NCBI GenBank assembly: GCA_002937815.1
Contig: PTKQ01000012.1
Coordinates: 1 to 8,537 of the forward strand
DNA: 8,537 bases
From: Alphaproteobacteria bacterium MarineAlpha6_Bin2
GTDB lineage: Bacteria; Pseudomonadota; Alphaproteobacteria; GCA-002720895
Direction of reading: 5' to 3'
Shown here: positions 1-6,750 of the stretch, piece by piece
Layout: each line of letters opens with the position of its first letter
Numbering within the stretch: the first letter of the stretch is position 1
Notes under the pieces: model-generated
The model's database searches: none
Seen by the model: only the letters and a program-made list of their open reading frames with translations
Told to the model about the DNA's origin: nothing
Position numbers and translations under genes: made by a program

Positions 1-438
1 GGATATAGCAATGATTTTGTGAGATTTTAACATAATAGAATTATAAAACTTTTTTATAAAATTTTGATTTTTATAAGCACCGTGGACTGTAGTAACAAAT
101 TTTATACCCCTACACATACAACATGCATAATAAGAACTCCAGGCCGGCGCTCTGCTTCGAGCGTGTACAATTTTTACTTTATATTTTTTTATTATCCAAG
201 CTAATCTAAAAATATTGATAATAATTATTAATGGATTTTTGGAATTCAATGGGAGTTTGACGTGAATGATATTCTCTAAAATTAAATTTCTTACTAACGA
301 ACCTCCTGATGAAGCAACAATCACTTTCCAGCCCATTTTTTTCATAAAGCTCGACACCTCGAGTGTTCCTGCCTCAGCTCCACCGAGCTCCATACTAGGC
401 ACAATTTGTAAAATTACTTTTTTTGTTTCTATATCCAT
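1..438 (-). CDS. Glycosyltransferase family 4-type protein, N-terminal part (cut by window edge)
   Basis: The minus strand is open from an ATG at 438 to base 1 (146 codons, no stop), so the C-terminal half lies outside the window. The N-terminus (residues 8-20) reads VILQIVPSMELGGAE, the first beta strand and Gly-rich turn typical of GT-B fold, GT4-type glycosyltransferases. A second strand, WKVIVASSGG, follows at 37-46. Residues 90-100 contain IVHARSRAPAW, and near 114-121 is FVTTVHGAY; both are characteristic of alphaproteobacterial GT4 proteins acting on cell-surface polysaccharide or lipopolysaccharide. The donor-binding C-terminal domain cannot be seen, so donor and acceptor are unknown. 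An in-frame TAA lies 15 bases upstream of the ATG, supporting this start. Several stretches (around 140-165 and 350-400) are much richer in G+C than the rest of the window. The gene is divergent from the M23 peptidase gene. The family call is firm; the specific role is inference. Confidence 0.85.
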   Translation of the reverse strand, partial: MDIETKKVILQIVPSMELGGAEAGTLEVSSFMKKMGWKVIVASSGGSLVRNLILENIIHVKLPLNSKNPLIIIINIFRLAWIIKKYKVKIVHARSRAPAWSSYYACCMCRGIKFVTTVHGAYKNQNFIKKFYNSIMLKSHKIIAIS

Positions 439-457
439 AAATATTAAAATTTATTCA

Positions 458-463
458 ATTATA
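458..463 (-). promoter_or_regulatory. Possible -10 box for the glycosyltransferase gene
   Basis: On the minus strand bases 463-458 read TATAAT, ending 19 bases before the ATG at 438. This would place transcription start near 451 and give a leader of about 13 bases. I see no good -35 hexamer and no Shine-Dalgarno sequence. In such AT-rich DNA a perfect match can arise by chance. Confidence 0.35.
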
Positions 464-475
464 TTTTTTTTTTTT
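464..475. repeat. 12-base T homopolymer in the divergent promoter region
   Basis: An uninterrupted run of 12 T (A12 on the minus strand) lies directly upstream of the minus-strand TATAAT at 458-463, between the two divergent genes. It sits roughly where a -35 or UP element would be, so it could act as an intrinsically bent A-tract and is prone to length variation. Function is inference. Confidence 0.5.
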
Positions 476-509
476 ATAAAATTTTAGCAGAAAAAGAATT
501 CATATGGTG

Positions 510-515
510 TATAAT
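510..515 (+). promoter_or_regulatory. -10 box of the M23 peptidase-bactofilin unit
   Basis: Bases 510-515 read TATAAT, a perfect sigma-70 -10 consensus, preceded directly by TG. Only 7 bases separate it from the GTG at 523, so the expected transcription start falls at or next to the start codon. No convincing -35 hexamer lies 16-18 bases upstream. No Shine-Dalgarno sequence precedes the GTG, which fits leaderless translation. If transcription starts elsewhere, the ATG at 595 becomes a rival start. Confidence 0.5.
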
Positions 516-522
516 ATACTTT

Positions 523-1626
523 GTGTTGGGATATCTAAATAAAGTAATATTTTACTTAAAAAGACAGTTAAAACTTTTTTTTAAATGGTTGCATATGCTT
601 TTTGAATGGTTGCTTACACCTTTAAATAAAGTAATATTTTACTTAAAAAGACAGTTAAAACTTCTTTTTGAATGGTTGCTTATACTTTTTAAATGGTTGC
701 TTACACCACGTGAAATAATTCTTCGCCAAAGAGACAGAATTTACAATCTTAAACTGTCTACCAAAATACAGGGATGTATTTTATCTTTTATAATCATTTT
801 TTTTAGCTGGATGGTTTATTCTAGTTTGTTTTATGTCCAATTTGATGAACTTATTGCTATAAAAAATAAAAAAATATCTGCATTAACTGATAATTTATTA
901 TTAGCAAAAGAAGACCAAAAAAAGCTTGGCGTGCTTGAAAAAAACTATGAAAAAACAATATCTGCCTTCCTTGAAAATACTGAATCTAATTTAGAAACTA
1001 TAGAAAAAACAATCATAGCAACAGGTTTAGATGCTAATCAACTAGTAGGAAGATCAATTAGAGATATTCCGAGCGGCGGTCCATTTATACCAGAAATGGA
1101 TGAAAATAAAAATAAACTAGTCCTTAAATTTAAGCCAAAAAAAAATCAAACCTCAAGTAGAGTTAATAATAATATTAAAAGATTGGAAGCATTGCAAAAT
1201 ATTATGCCTAGTCTTCCACTTGTGGCTCCTTTAGATTATTATTGGGTATCAAGTAATTACGGTAAAAGAAAAGATCCTATTAATAAAAGAGATGCATTGC
1301 ACTATGGAATTGATTTAGTTGCACAAACAAGTACTATAGTTGGAACTACTGCTCCAGGCATGGTTACATTTGCTGGGAAAAGATCAAAATATGGCAAAGT
1401 GGTTGAAATAGATCATGGATATGGAATAAGAACAAGATACGGACATTTACATAGCATAAGTAAAAAAAAGGGAGAAGTAGTAGGTTTTCGGGAAGAAATT
1501 GGTAAACTAGGTAGTTCTGGAAGAGCAACAGGCCCGCATTTGCATTATGAAATTTTATATGATTATAAAGCCCTGAATCCAGCTAAATTTATTAATGCAG
1601 GAAAAAATATATTTAAAAAAGGATAA
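523..1626 (+). CDS. Membrane-anchored M23 (LytM-type) peptidoglycan endopeptidase
   Basis: This 367-residue protein is predicted to cleave peptidoglycan cross-bridge peptides in the periplasm, anchored in the inner membrane. Residues 1-62 are a Lys/Trp/Leu-rich segment made of a 29-residue tandem duplication. From about residue 62 the sequence resembles the usual start of alphaproteobacterial M23 proteins (REIILRQRDRIYNLKLSTK). A membrane segment follows at about 84-107, then a probable coiled coil (110-165). The peptidase domain (about 232-357) is intact: H260 and D264 (HYGID) and H341 (PHLHYE) are expected zinc ligands, with H308 and H339 as catalytic histidines. The start is GTG 523, 7 bases after a TATAAT box. 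The frame stays open further upstream but with no ATG, GTG or TTG there that I can see. ATG 595 (residue 25) is an alternative. A bactofilin gene follows after 6 bases, a pairing known from other alphaproteobacteria. The family is secure; the exact start is not. Confidence 0.9.
   Translation: MLGYLNKVIFYLKRQLKLFFKWLHMLFEWLLTPLNKVIFYLKRQLKLLFEWLLILFKWLLTPREIILRQRDRIYNLKLSTKIQGCILSFIIIFFSWMVYSSLFYVQFDELIAIKNKKISALTDNLLLAKEDQKKLGVLEKNYEKTISAFLENTESNLETIEKTIIATGLDANQLVGRSIRDIPSGGPFIPEMDENKNKLVLKFKPKKNQTSSRVNNNIKRLEALQNIMPSLPLVAPLDYYWVSSNYGKRKDPINKRDALHYGIDLVAQTSTIVGTTAPGMVTFAGKRSKYGKVVEIDHGYGIRTRYGHLHSISKKKGEVVGFREEIGKLGSSGRATGPHLHYEILYDYKALNPAKFINAGKNIFKKG
536..709 (+). repeat. 87-base tandem duplication inside the M23 peptidase gene
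   Basis: Two direct copies lie head to tail at 536-622 and 623-709, offset by exactly 87 bases (29 codons), so the frame is kept. Over the 85 comparable bases I count 80 identities; the first 41 bases match perfectly. The five differences (577, 583, 593, 597, 604 versus 664, 670, 680, 684, 691) all change an amino acid. Each unit holds two smaller repeats centred on aatggttgc (starting at 584, 605, 671 and 692; spacing 21, 66, 21), encoding an LFxWLLx-like heptad. The duplication looks recent. Confidence 0.95.
1617..1623 (+). promoter_or_regulatory. Shine-Dalgarno site of the bactofilin gene
   Basis: AAAAGGA ends 9 bases before the ATG at 1633 and overlaps the last codons of the M23 gene, whose stop is at 1624-1626. 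This suggests translation coupled to the upstream gene on one mRNA. It contrasts with the first gene of the unit, which has no such site. Confidence 0.6.
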
Positions 1627-1632
1627 AAAAAA

Positions 1633-2112
1633 ATGCCAATTTGGGAACAAGGTAATAAAACAAGTAAATATAGCCCACCAGATCCAAAACTTTATAAGGA
1701 AATATCAAAAAACAGGGGAACAATACCATCTATTATAAGTGAAAATTCTGAGTTTAAAGGGAATATAAAAACCGACGGTGAAATTCAGATTGACGGTACT
1801 GTACGTGGGAATGTTACAGCAAAACAAATCATTCTTGGTGAAACTGGAAAAATTCAAGGAAATGCTACAGCTAGCTTTTTTAGAATTTGTGGAAGATTAG
1901 AAGGAGATGGTCGAGCTGAAACAATTGAAATAACAAAAACTGCTATAGTCAAAGGACATACATATAAAAAAACTATTTCTATTGAACACGGTGCAAAAAT
2001 AGTTGGAAATATTAATGAATTAGAAAGTACAACAGCCAAAGTTTTTAAACTTCAATCCTTAACAAAAAAAAAATTGAAGCTTGGAAAAAATGAGAATAAT
2101 AAAGAGGACTAA
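1633..2112 (+). CDS. Bactofilin (polymer-forming cytoskeletal protein)
   Basis: This 159-residue protein belongs to the bactofilin family, which self-assembles without nucleotide into membrane-associated filaments that scaffold cell-wall enzymes or stalk and curvature machinery. The core (about 32-128) shows the repetitive short-strand, Gly-rich pattern of the right-handed beta helix: PSIISENSEFKGNIKTDGEI, then DGTVRGNVTAK, GETGKIQGNATA, CGRLEGDGRAE, KTAIVKGHT and HGAKIVGNI. The N-terminal tail (1-30) is polar and Pro-containing. The C-terminal tail (131-159) is Lys-rich and probably disordered. Length is normal for the family. It starts 6 bases after the M23 peptidase stop with a good Shine-Dalgarno sequence, so the two genes are very probably co-transcribed. 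Bactofilin-M23 partnerships have been described in alphaproteobacteria, where the filament recruits or controls the peptidase; a partnership here is inferred from the context. A run of 10 A at 2064-2073 in the C-terminal coding part is slippage-prone. Confidence 0.93.
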   Translation: MPIWEQGNKTSKYSPPDPKLYKEISKNRGTIPSIISENSEFKGNIKTDGEIQIDGTVRGNVTAKQIILGETGKIQGNATASFFRICGRLEGDGRAETIEITKTAIVKGHTYKKTISIEHGAKIVGNINELESTTAKVFKLQSLTKKKLKLGKNENNKED

Positions 2113-2139
2113 AAAATTAATCAATTCATTTTCATTTAT

Positions 2140-2158
2140 TCCATATTTCTGGATTTTT
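2140..2158 (+). terminator. Weak candidate terminator after the bactofilin gene
   Basis: TCCA (2140-2143) and TGGA (2150-2153) can pair around a 6-base loop, followed at once by TTTTT (2154-2158). This has the layout of an intrinsic terminator for the plus-strand unit, but a 4-base-pair stem is weak. I see no better hairpin in the 98-base convergent gap between the bactofilin and gltB genes, and none with a T-tract for gltB. Confidence 0.25.
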
Positions 2159-2210
2159 AGTACAAACTGCATCAATATGTATCTTTTCTCTTTGAATAAA
2201 TTTTTTTAAT

Positions 2211-5200
2211 TTAAGCTAATTTTTTTTCTAGTTCTTTTTTATGCTCAGTTGATATTGGATATTTTAATTTATCAAGAACTTCGAAAGGTACAACTTGCCA
2301 AAAATTCTTTTTTTGGATTTTCCAATTTTGGATAATATATTTTGCTAATCCCGAATTAGTTAAGTTGGCATGTTGTGTTATTAAGTCTATTAACATTGTT
2401 TCCCAATACGGTGTATCAATTTTACGAAAAATTACCGAATCTTTATTGATAAAATTATAAAGAACATTTTTTACATCATATATAAATGCCATACCGCCTG
2501 TCATGCCTGCAGCAAAATTTTCTCCTATTTTTCCAAGTATAACAACTTTACCTCCAGTCATATACTCACATCCATTATTACTGCAACCTTCGATTACTGC
2601 GTCAGCTCCCGAATTTCTAACTGCGAATCTTTCACCTGCTTGACCATTGGCAAATAATTTTCCGCTCGTAGCTCCATATAAAACTGTATTCCCAATAATA
2701 GTGTTTTCATGAGGAACAAATTTTGAACCTTTTTTTGGTTTAATTATTATTTTGCCTCCTGATAAACCCTTTCCTACATAATCATTAGCATCACCCTCAA
2801 CAATAATTTCAATTGGATTTACAAGGAATGCACCCAGGGACTGCCCAGCTGTACCTTCTAATTTAATCTGAATTTTTTCTTTTTGGTTAAATTGAGATTT
2901 GTTGTTAGTGATAAAAGAAGATAATTTTGCACCAATAGCTCTATCTGTATTTTTTATAAAATATTCTAGATTAATTTTTTTTATTTTTTTTTGTTTTTGT
3001 TTCTTTATAACATCAATTATGATTTTTTTATCTAAAGTTTCTGGAACTTCATTTCTAATTTTTACTGTAGAATAAACAGGATATTTAGATACTGCTTTTA
3101 CCAGTAAAGAATTTAAATCAACAGTATCAACGGTTATATTGTCTTTGCTAATTTGTCTTAATAAATCGGTTCTGCCAATAATCTCATTAATTGATTTGAA
3201 TCCCAATTTAGATAAAAACTCTCTTGTTTCTCGCGCAATAAAATTAAAAAGATTGATAACTTTTTCTGGGGTTCCTTCAAATTTTTTTCTTAACTCTGGT
3301 CTTTGCGTACATATTCCTACTGGACATACGTCACTGTGACATTGTCGAACAAGAATACATCCCATTGCTACTAGAGAAGTTGTACCAATGCCATATTCTT
3401 CTGCTCCTAAAATCGATGCAATTATTACATCCCTCCCAGTTTTAATACCACCGTCTGTTCTTAGAGAAACTTTATGACGAAGATTGTTCATAACTAGTAT
3501 TTGGTGCACTTCAGATAATCCTAATTCCCATGGAATACCAGCATATTTAATACTAGTTTGAGGACTTGCACCGGTACCTCCTGAATGTCCAGAAATTAAA
3601 ATGGTATCTGCTTTCGCCTTTGCTACTCCTGCGGCTATAGTTCCAATGCCTGATCGTGCAACAAGTTTTACAGATACTCTTGCCCTTGGATTAATTTGTT
3701 TCAAATCATAAATTAATTGTGCCAAATCTTCTATTGAATAAATATCATGGTGTGGTGGGGGGGAAATTAAAGTTACTCCTTTTGTGGAATATCGTAAACT
3801 AGCTATTTCATTAGTAACTTTGAAACCTGGAAGTTGTCCTCCTTCCCCTGGCTTTGCGCCCTGTGCCATTTTAATTTCTATTTCTTCACAATTATTTAAA
3901 TAATTAGCAGTAACACCAAATCTACCTGAAGCAATTTGTTTAACTTTCGAACTTTTATTATCTCCATTTGGTAATTTAACAAATCTTTTTGGATCTTCTC
4001 CTCCTTCACCGCTGCATGAGGTTGCGTCAATTCTATTCATTGCAATGGCTAGTGTTTCATGTGCTTCTTTTGACAAAGCTCCATGAGACATGCTTCCGCT
4101 TCCAAATCTTTTGCGAATATTTTTCTCAAATTCCACTTTAGTTATAGGAATCTCTTTTTTTACATTTTTAAATTCAAACAAATCTCTAATGTTTATTAAA
4201 GATGTATTTGTAACACCTTCGCTGTAAATTTTATATTTTTCATAGGAATTTGTTTGTACAGCGTTTTGCAATGTATGAATTAAATTCGGTTGATAATAAT
4301 GATTTTCTCCATTTTTTCTGTATTTATAAAAACCACCAATCGGCAGTGATATAATGTCTTCATTAAATGCTTCAAAATGTAAGTTTAGAATTTTTTTTTC
4401 GATTGCTTGGTATCCTAATCCTGAAATTCTTGAAGGCATTCCAGGAAATAAATCCGCAACAAGGGTTCTATTTAAGCCAACTGCTTCAAAATTATAGCCT
4501 GCTCTATATGAACTTAAAACTGAAATGCCCATTTTTGACATTATTTTTAAAAGACCACTATTAATTGCAGATTTATAATTTTCTAAAGCTTTTGAAACCT
4601 TAACATTAAAGACTTTTTTTTCATATCTTTCGTAGATAGTTTGTTCTACTAGATAAGGATTTACGGTTGTAGCGCCAACTCCAATGAGTACTGCAAAAGA
4701 ATGTACATCTAAGGTATCTGAAGATTGCACGTTGATTGAGGCAAAACTTCTTAAACCTTGTTTAACTAAATGTGTATGAATTGCCCCCACCGCTAAAACC
4801 ATAGGTATAGGGGCACAATTTATATTTATTTTCCTGTCTGAGATTAATAAATGTTCCACCCCGCTTCTAACAGCTTCCTCTGCCTCCAGTTGAATTTTTT
4901 TAATTGATTTTTCTAAATTTTCAGTAGCTTTTTTAGTATTAAAAAGACAATGTATCTCTTTAGATTTTTCTTTAAGCCTTTTTTTTAAAGCATCGTATTC
5001 AGCAGTAAATAAAAAAGGTGAATCAAGTAAAATAAAATTACACTGTCTTTCGCTTTCTTCTAAAATATTGCACAAATTTCCTAGTCTTGTTTTTAAAGTC
5101 ATTACATTGGTTTCTCTAAGTGAATCCATTGGCGGGTTTGTTACTTGACTAAAATTTTGTCTAAAAAAAGGATGTAATCCTCGAAATTTTTTTGAAAGTA

Positions 5201-6731
5201 ATGTGACTGGAGTATCATCACCCATCGAACCCACCGCTTCCTTTTTATCAAAAACCATTGGATCTAAAATTAATTCTAAATCCTCTATATTCCATCCCGA
5301 AATTATTTGTCTTTTTCTAAGATCTTGTTTATCAAAATAAGAAACTTTATAATTTGAAGTTTTAATAATTGATCTAAAATTTTTAATTCTTTTTATCCAT
5401 TTATCATATGGGTGTTTTTCTATTAAATATTTTTTAAGTTCATTTGGACTATAAAATTTTCCTTCTTTCAAATTTACACCCAATAATTGACCAGGGGGGA
5501 CATGTCCCTTTCTAACAATTTTTGTACTCTCGATATCAACCATACCTGTTTCAGAACCTACAAACAAAATATTATCACTAGTTAAAGAATATCTCATAGG
5601 GCGAAAACCATTTCTATCCATACCAGCAATTACCCAATCTCCTCCAAAAGCTGTAATCGCGGCAGGCCCGTCCCAAGGCTCTAAAACAGCATTGCAGTAC
5701 TTATAAAAATTTTTAACTTTTTGATTTTGATTTTTATTCCCTGATTCTGGAATAGTTAAACACTTGATCATTGGTAATTCCTTTCCTGAATGCAGTAACA
5801 ATTCATAAAAAGAATCCAACGCCGCGGAATCAGAAGCCCCGTCTTGTATAATTGGACTAATTATATTTATATTCTCTCCTAATTTCTCTGAAAACATTTT
5901 TGGTTCATGGATAATAGACCAATTTGTATTACCCTGAATCGTATTAATTTCTCCATTATGAGATAAAACTCTAAAAGGTTGCGCCAAAGACCATGTTGGA
6001 AATGTGTTTGTTGAATATCTTTGATGAAATATGGCAAAATTAGAAGTAAATTCTTTATGACTTAAATCAGGATAAAAAGCAACTATTTGTTCAGCTAGGA
6101 ACATTCCTTTATAAACTATAGATTTAGAAGATAAAGAACATATATAAAAATCATTTTTTGAATTTGATGGAATTCTTTTTTCAATTTTTCTTCTAAGAAT
6201 AAACAATTCTTTTTCAAATTCTTCTTCGTTTAAATTCTTTGAGTTTTCAAAAAAAATCTGTTCTATTTCAGGTCTAGTTTCATTTGCTTTTTGCCCAAGG
6301 GCATCTAAATTTATAGGGACTGATCTCCAACAATAAATTTTATTTCCAGTATTAATAATTTCCTTTTCTACTATTGTTCTACAAATTTCTTGATTAACAA
6401 GATTAGTTCTTGGTAAAAAAAACATGCCAACAGCAATATTTTGTTTAGAAGGGCTGACGCCTAATGATCTTATATAATCTTTAAAAAATTCCTGGGGATA
6501 ATTTAGTTGCAGTCCTGCCCCGTCACCTGTTTTACCATCAGCATCAACAGCACCTCTATGCCATAAAGCTTTTAAAGCAGTGATACCCGCCTCTACAATG
6601 CTTCTTTTCGGATTTCCATCAATTGCTGCAACTAGTCCAACACCACAACTATCATGTTCGTTTTTAGGATCATAAACACCCGCTTTGGTAAGCATTGAAA
6701 CATTTTTTTTCCACAGTTTTATATCATTCAT
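2211..6731 (-). CDS. gltB: Glutamate synthase (NADPH) large subunit
   Basis: The alpha subunit of NADPH-GOGAT hydrolyses glutamine and transfers the ammonia to 2-oxoglutarate, giving glutamate. At 1506 residues it is full length. Cys29 (HDSCGVG) is the expected N-terminal nucleophile after removal of a 28-residue propeptide. The class II glutaminase domain (about 29-430) also shows QRYSTNTFPTW around R238 and HNGEIN at 258-263. The central domain spans roughly 470-790. The FMN-binding synthase domain (about 830-1200) has MAQGAKPGEGGQLPG from 955 and the SGHSGGTG loop at 1047-1054. Cys1125, Cys1131 and Cys1136 (CILVRQCHSDVC) match the 3Fe-4S ligand spacing. The C-terminal Gly-rich beta-helix domain (GXGXG) runs from about 1250 to 1470. 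No key residue is missing. The gene follows gltD by 17 bases and should be co-transcribed. The ATG is the end of an A12 tract. M13 is a later in-frame start that would still retain Cys29. Confidence 0.97.
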   Translation of the reverse strand: MNDIKLWKKNVSMLTKAGVYDPKNEHDSCGVGLVAAIDGNPKRSIVEAGITALKALWHRGAVDADGKTGDGAGLQLNYPQEFFKDYIRSLGVSPSKQNIAVGMFFLPRTNLVNQEICRTIVEKEIINTGNKIYCWRSVPINLDALGQKANETRPEIEQIFFENSKNLNEEEFEKELFILRRKIEKRIPSNSKNDFYICSLSSKSIVYKGMFLAEQIVAFYPDLSHKEFTSNFAIFHQRYSTNTFPTWSLAQPFRVLSHNGEINTIQGNTNWSIIHEPKMFSEKLGENINIISPIIQDGASDSAALDSFYELLLHSGKELPMIKCLTIPESGNKNQNQKVKNFYKYCNAVLEPWDGPAAITAFGGDWVIAGMDRNGFRPMRYSLTSDNILFVGSETGMVDIESTKIVRKGHVPPGQLLGVNLKEGKFYSPNELKKYLIEKHPYDKWIKRIKNFRSIIKTSNYKVSYFDKQDLRKRQIISGWNIEDLELILDPMVFDKKEAVGSMGDDTPVTLLSKKFRGLHPFFRQNFSQVTNPPMDSLRETNVMTLKTRLGNLCNILEESERQCNFILLDSPFLFTAEYDALKKRLKEKSKEIHCLFNTKKATENLEKSIKKIQLEAEEAVRSGVEHLLISDRKININCAPIPMVLAVGAIHTHLVKQGLRSFASINVQSSDTLDVHSFAVLIGVGATTVNPYLVEQTIYERYEKKVFNVKVSKALENYKSAINSGLLKIMSKMGISVLSSYRAGYNFEAVGLNRTLVADLFPGMPSRISGLGYQAIEKKILNLHFEAFNEDIISLPIGGFYKYRKNGENHYYQPNLIHTLQNAVQTNSYEKYKIYSEGVTNTSLINIRDLFEFKNVKKEIPITKVEFEKNIRKRFGSGSMSHGALSKEAHETLAIAMNRIDATSCSGEGGEDPKRFVKLPNGDNKSSKVKQIASGRFGVTANYLNNCEEIEIKMAQGAKPGEGGQLPGFKVTNEIASLRYSTKGVTLISPPPHHDIYSIEDLAQLIYDLKQINPRARVSVKLVARSGIGTIAAGVAKAKADTILISGHSGGTGASPQTSIKYAGIPWELGLSEVHQILVMNNLRHKVSLRTDGGIKTGRDVIIASILGAEEYGIGTTSLVAMGCILVRQCHSDVCPVGICTQRPELRKKFEGTPEKVINLFNFIARETREFLSKLGFKSINEIIGRTDLLRQISKDNITVDTVDLNSLLVKAVSKYPVYSTVKIRNEVPETLDKKIIIDVIKKQKQKKIKKINLEYFIKNTDRAIGAKLSSFITNNKSQFNQKEKIQIKLEGTAGQSLGAFLVNPIEIIVEGDANDYVGKGLSGGKIIIKPKKGSKFVPHENTIIGNTVLYGATSGKLFANGQAGERFAVRNSGADAVIEGCSNNGCEYMTGGKVVILGKIGENFAAGMTGGMAFIYDVKNVLYNFINKDSVIFRKIDTPYWETMLIDLITQHANLTNSGLAKYIIQNWKIQKKNFWQVVPFEVLDKLKYPISTEHKKELEKKLA

Positions 6732-6745
6732 TTTTTTTTTTTATA

Positions 6746-6750
6746 TCCCT
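6746..6750 (-). promoter_or_regulatory. Possible Shine-Dalgarno site of gltB, with unusually long spacing
   Basis: On the minus strand AGGGA overlaps the gltD stop codon (TAG) and lies 14 bases before the gltB ATG, with an A12 tract (6742-6731) running into that ATG. The spacing exceeds the usual 5-9 bases, so this site may be weak. The A-rich, unstructured leader may itself help ribosome entry, or initiation may be coupled to gltD termination 17 bases upstream. Confidence 0.35.

Noticed and set aside
266..487. Plus-strand open frame of 73 codons
   Set aside because: It lies opposite the glycosyltransferase gene, whose minus-strand translation has clear family motifs; the plus-strand product ends in a low-complexity Ile/Phe run.
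1854..2039. Minus-strand open frame inside the bactofilin gene
   Set aside because: It is antisense to the conserved beta-helix core of the bactofilin and has no recognisable features.
3139..3339. Plus-strand open frame inside gltB
   Set aside because: It is antisense to the conserved 3Fe-4S region of GltB; a shadow frame.
3757..3763. G7 homopolymer in gltB, suspected frameshift site
   Set aside because: The frame is intact on both sides and the run encodes part of the conserved SPPPHHD segment, so no frameshift is indicated.
4367..4564. Plus-strand open frame inside gltB
   Set aside because: It is antisense to conserved GltB sequence with no start signal of its own; a shadow frame.
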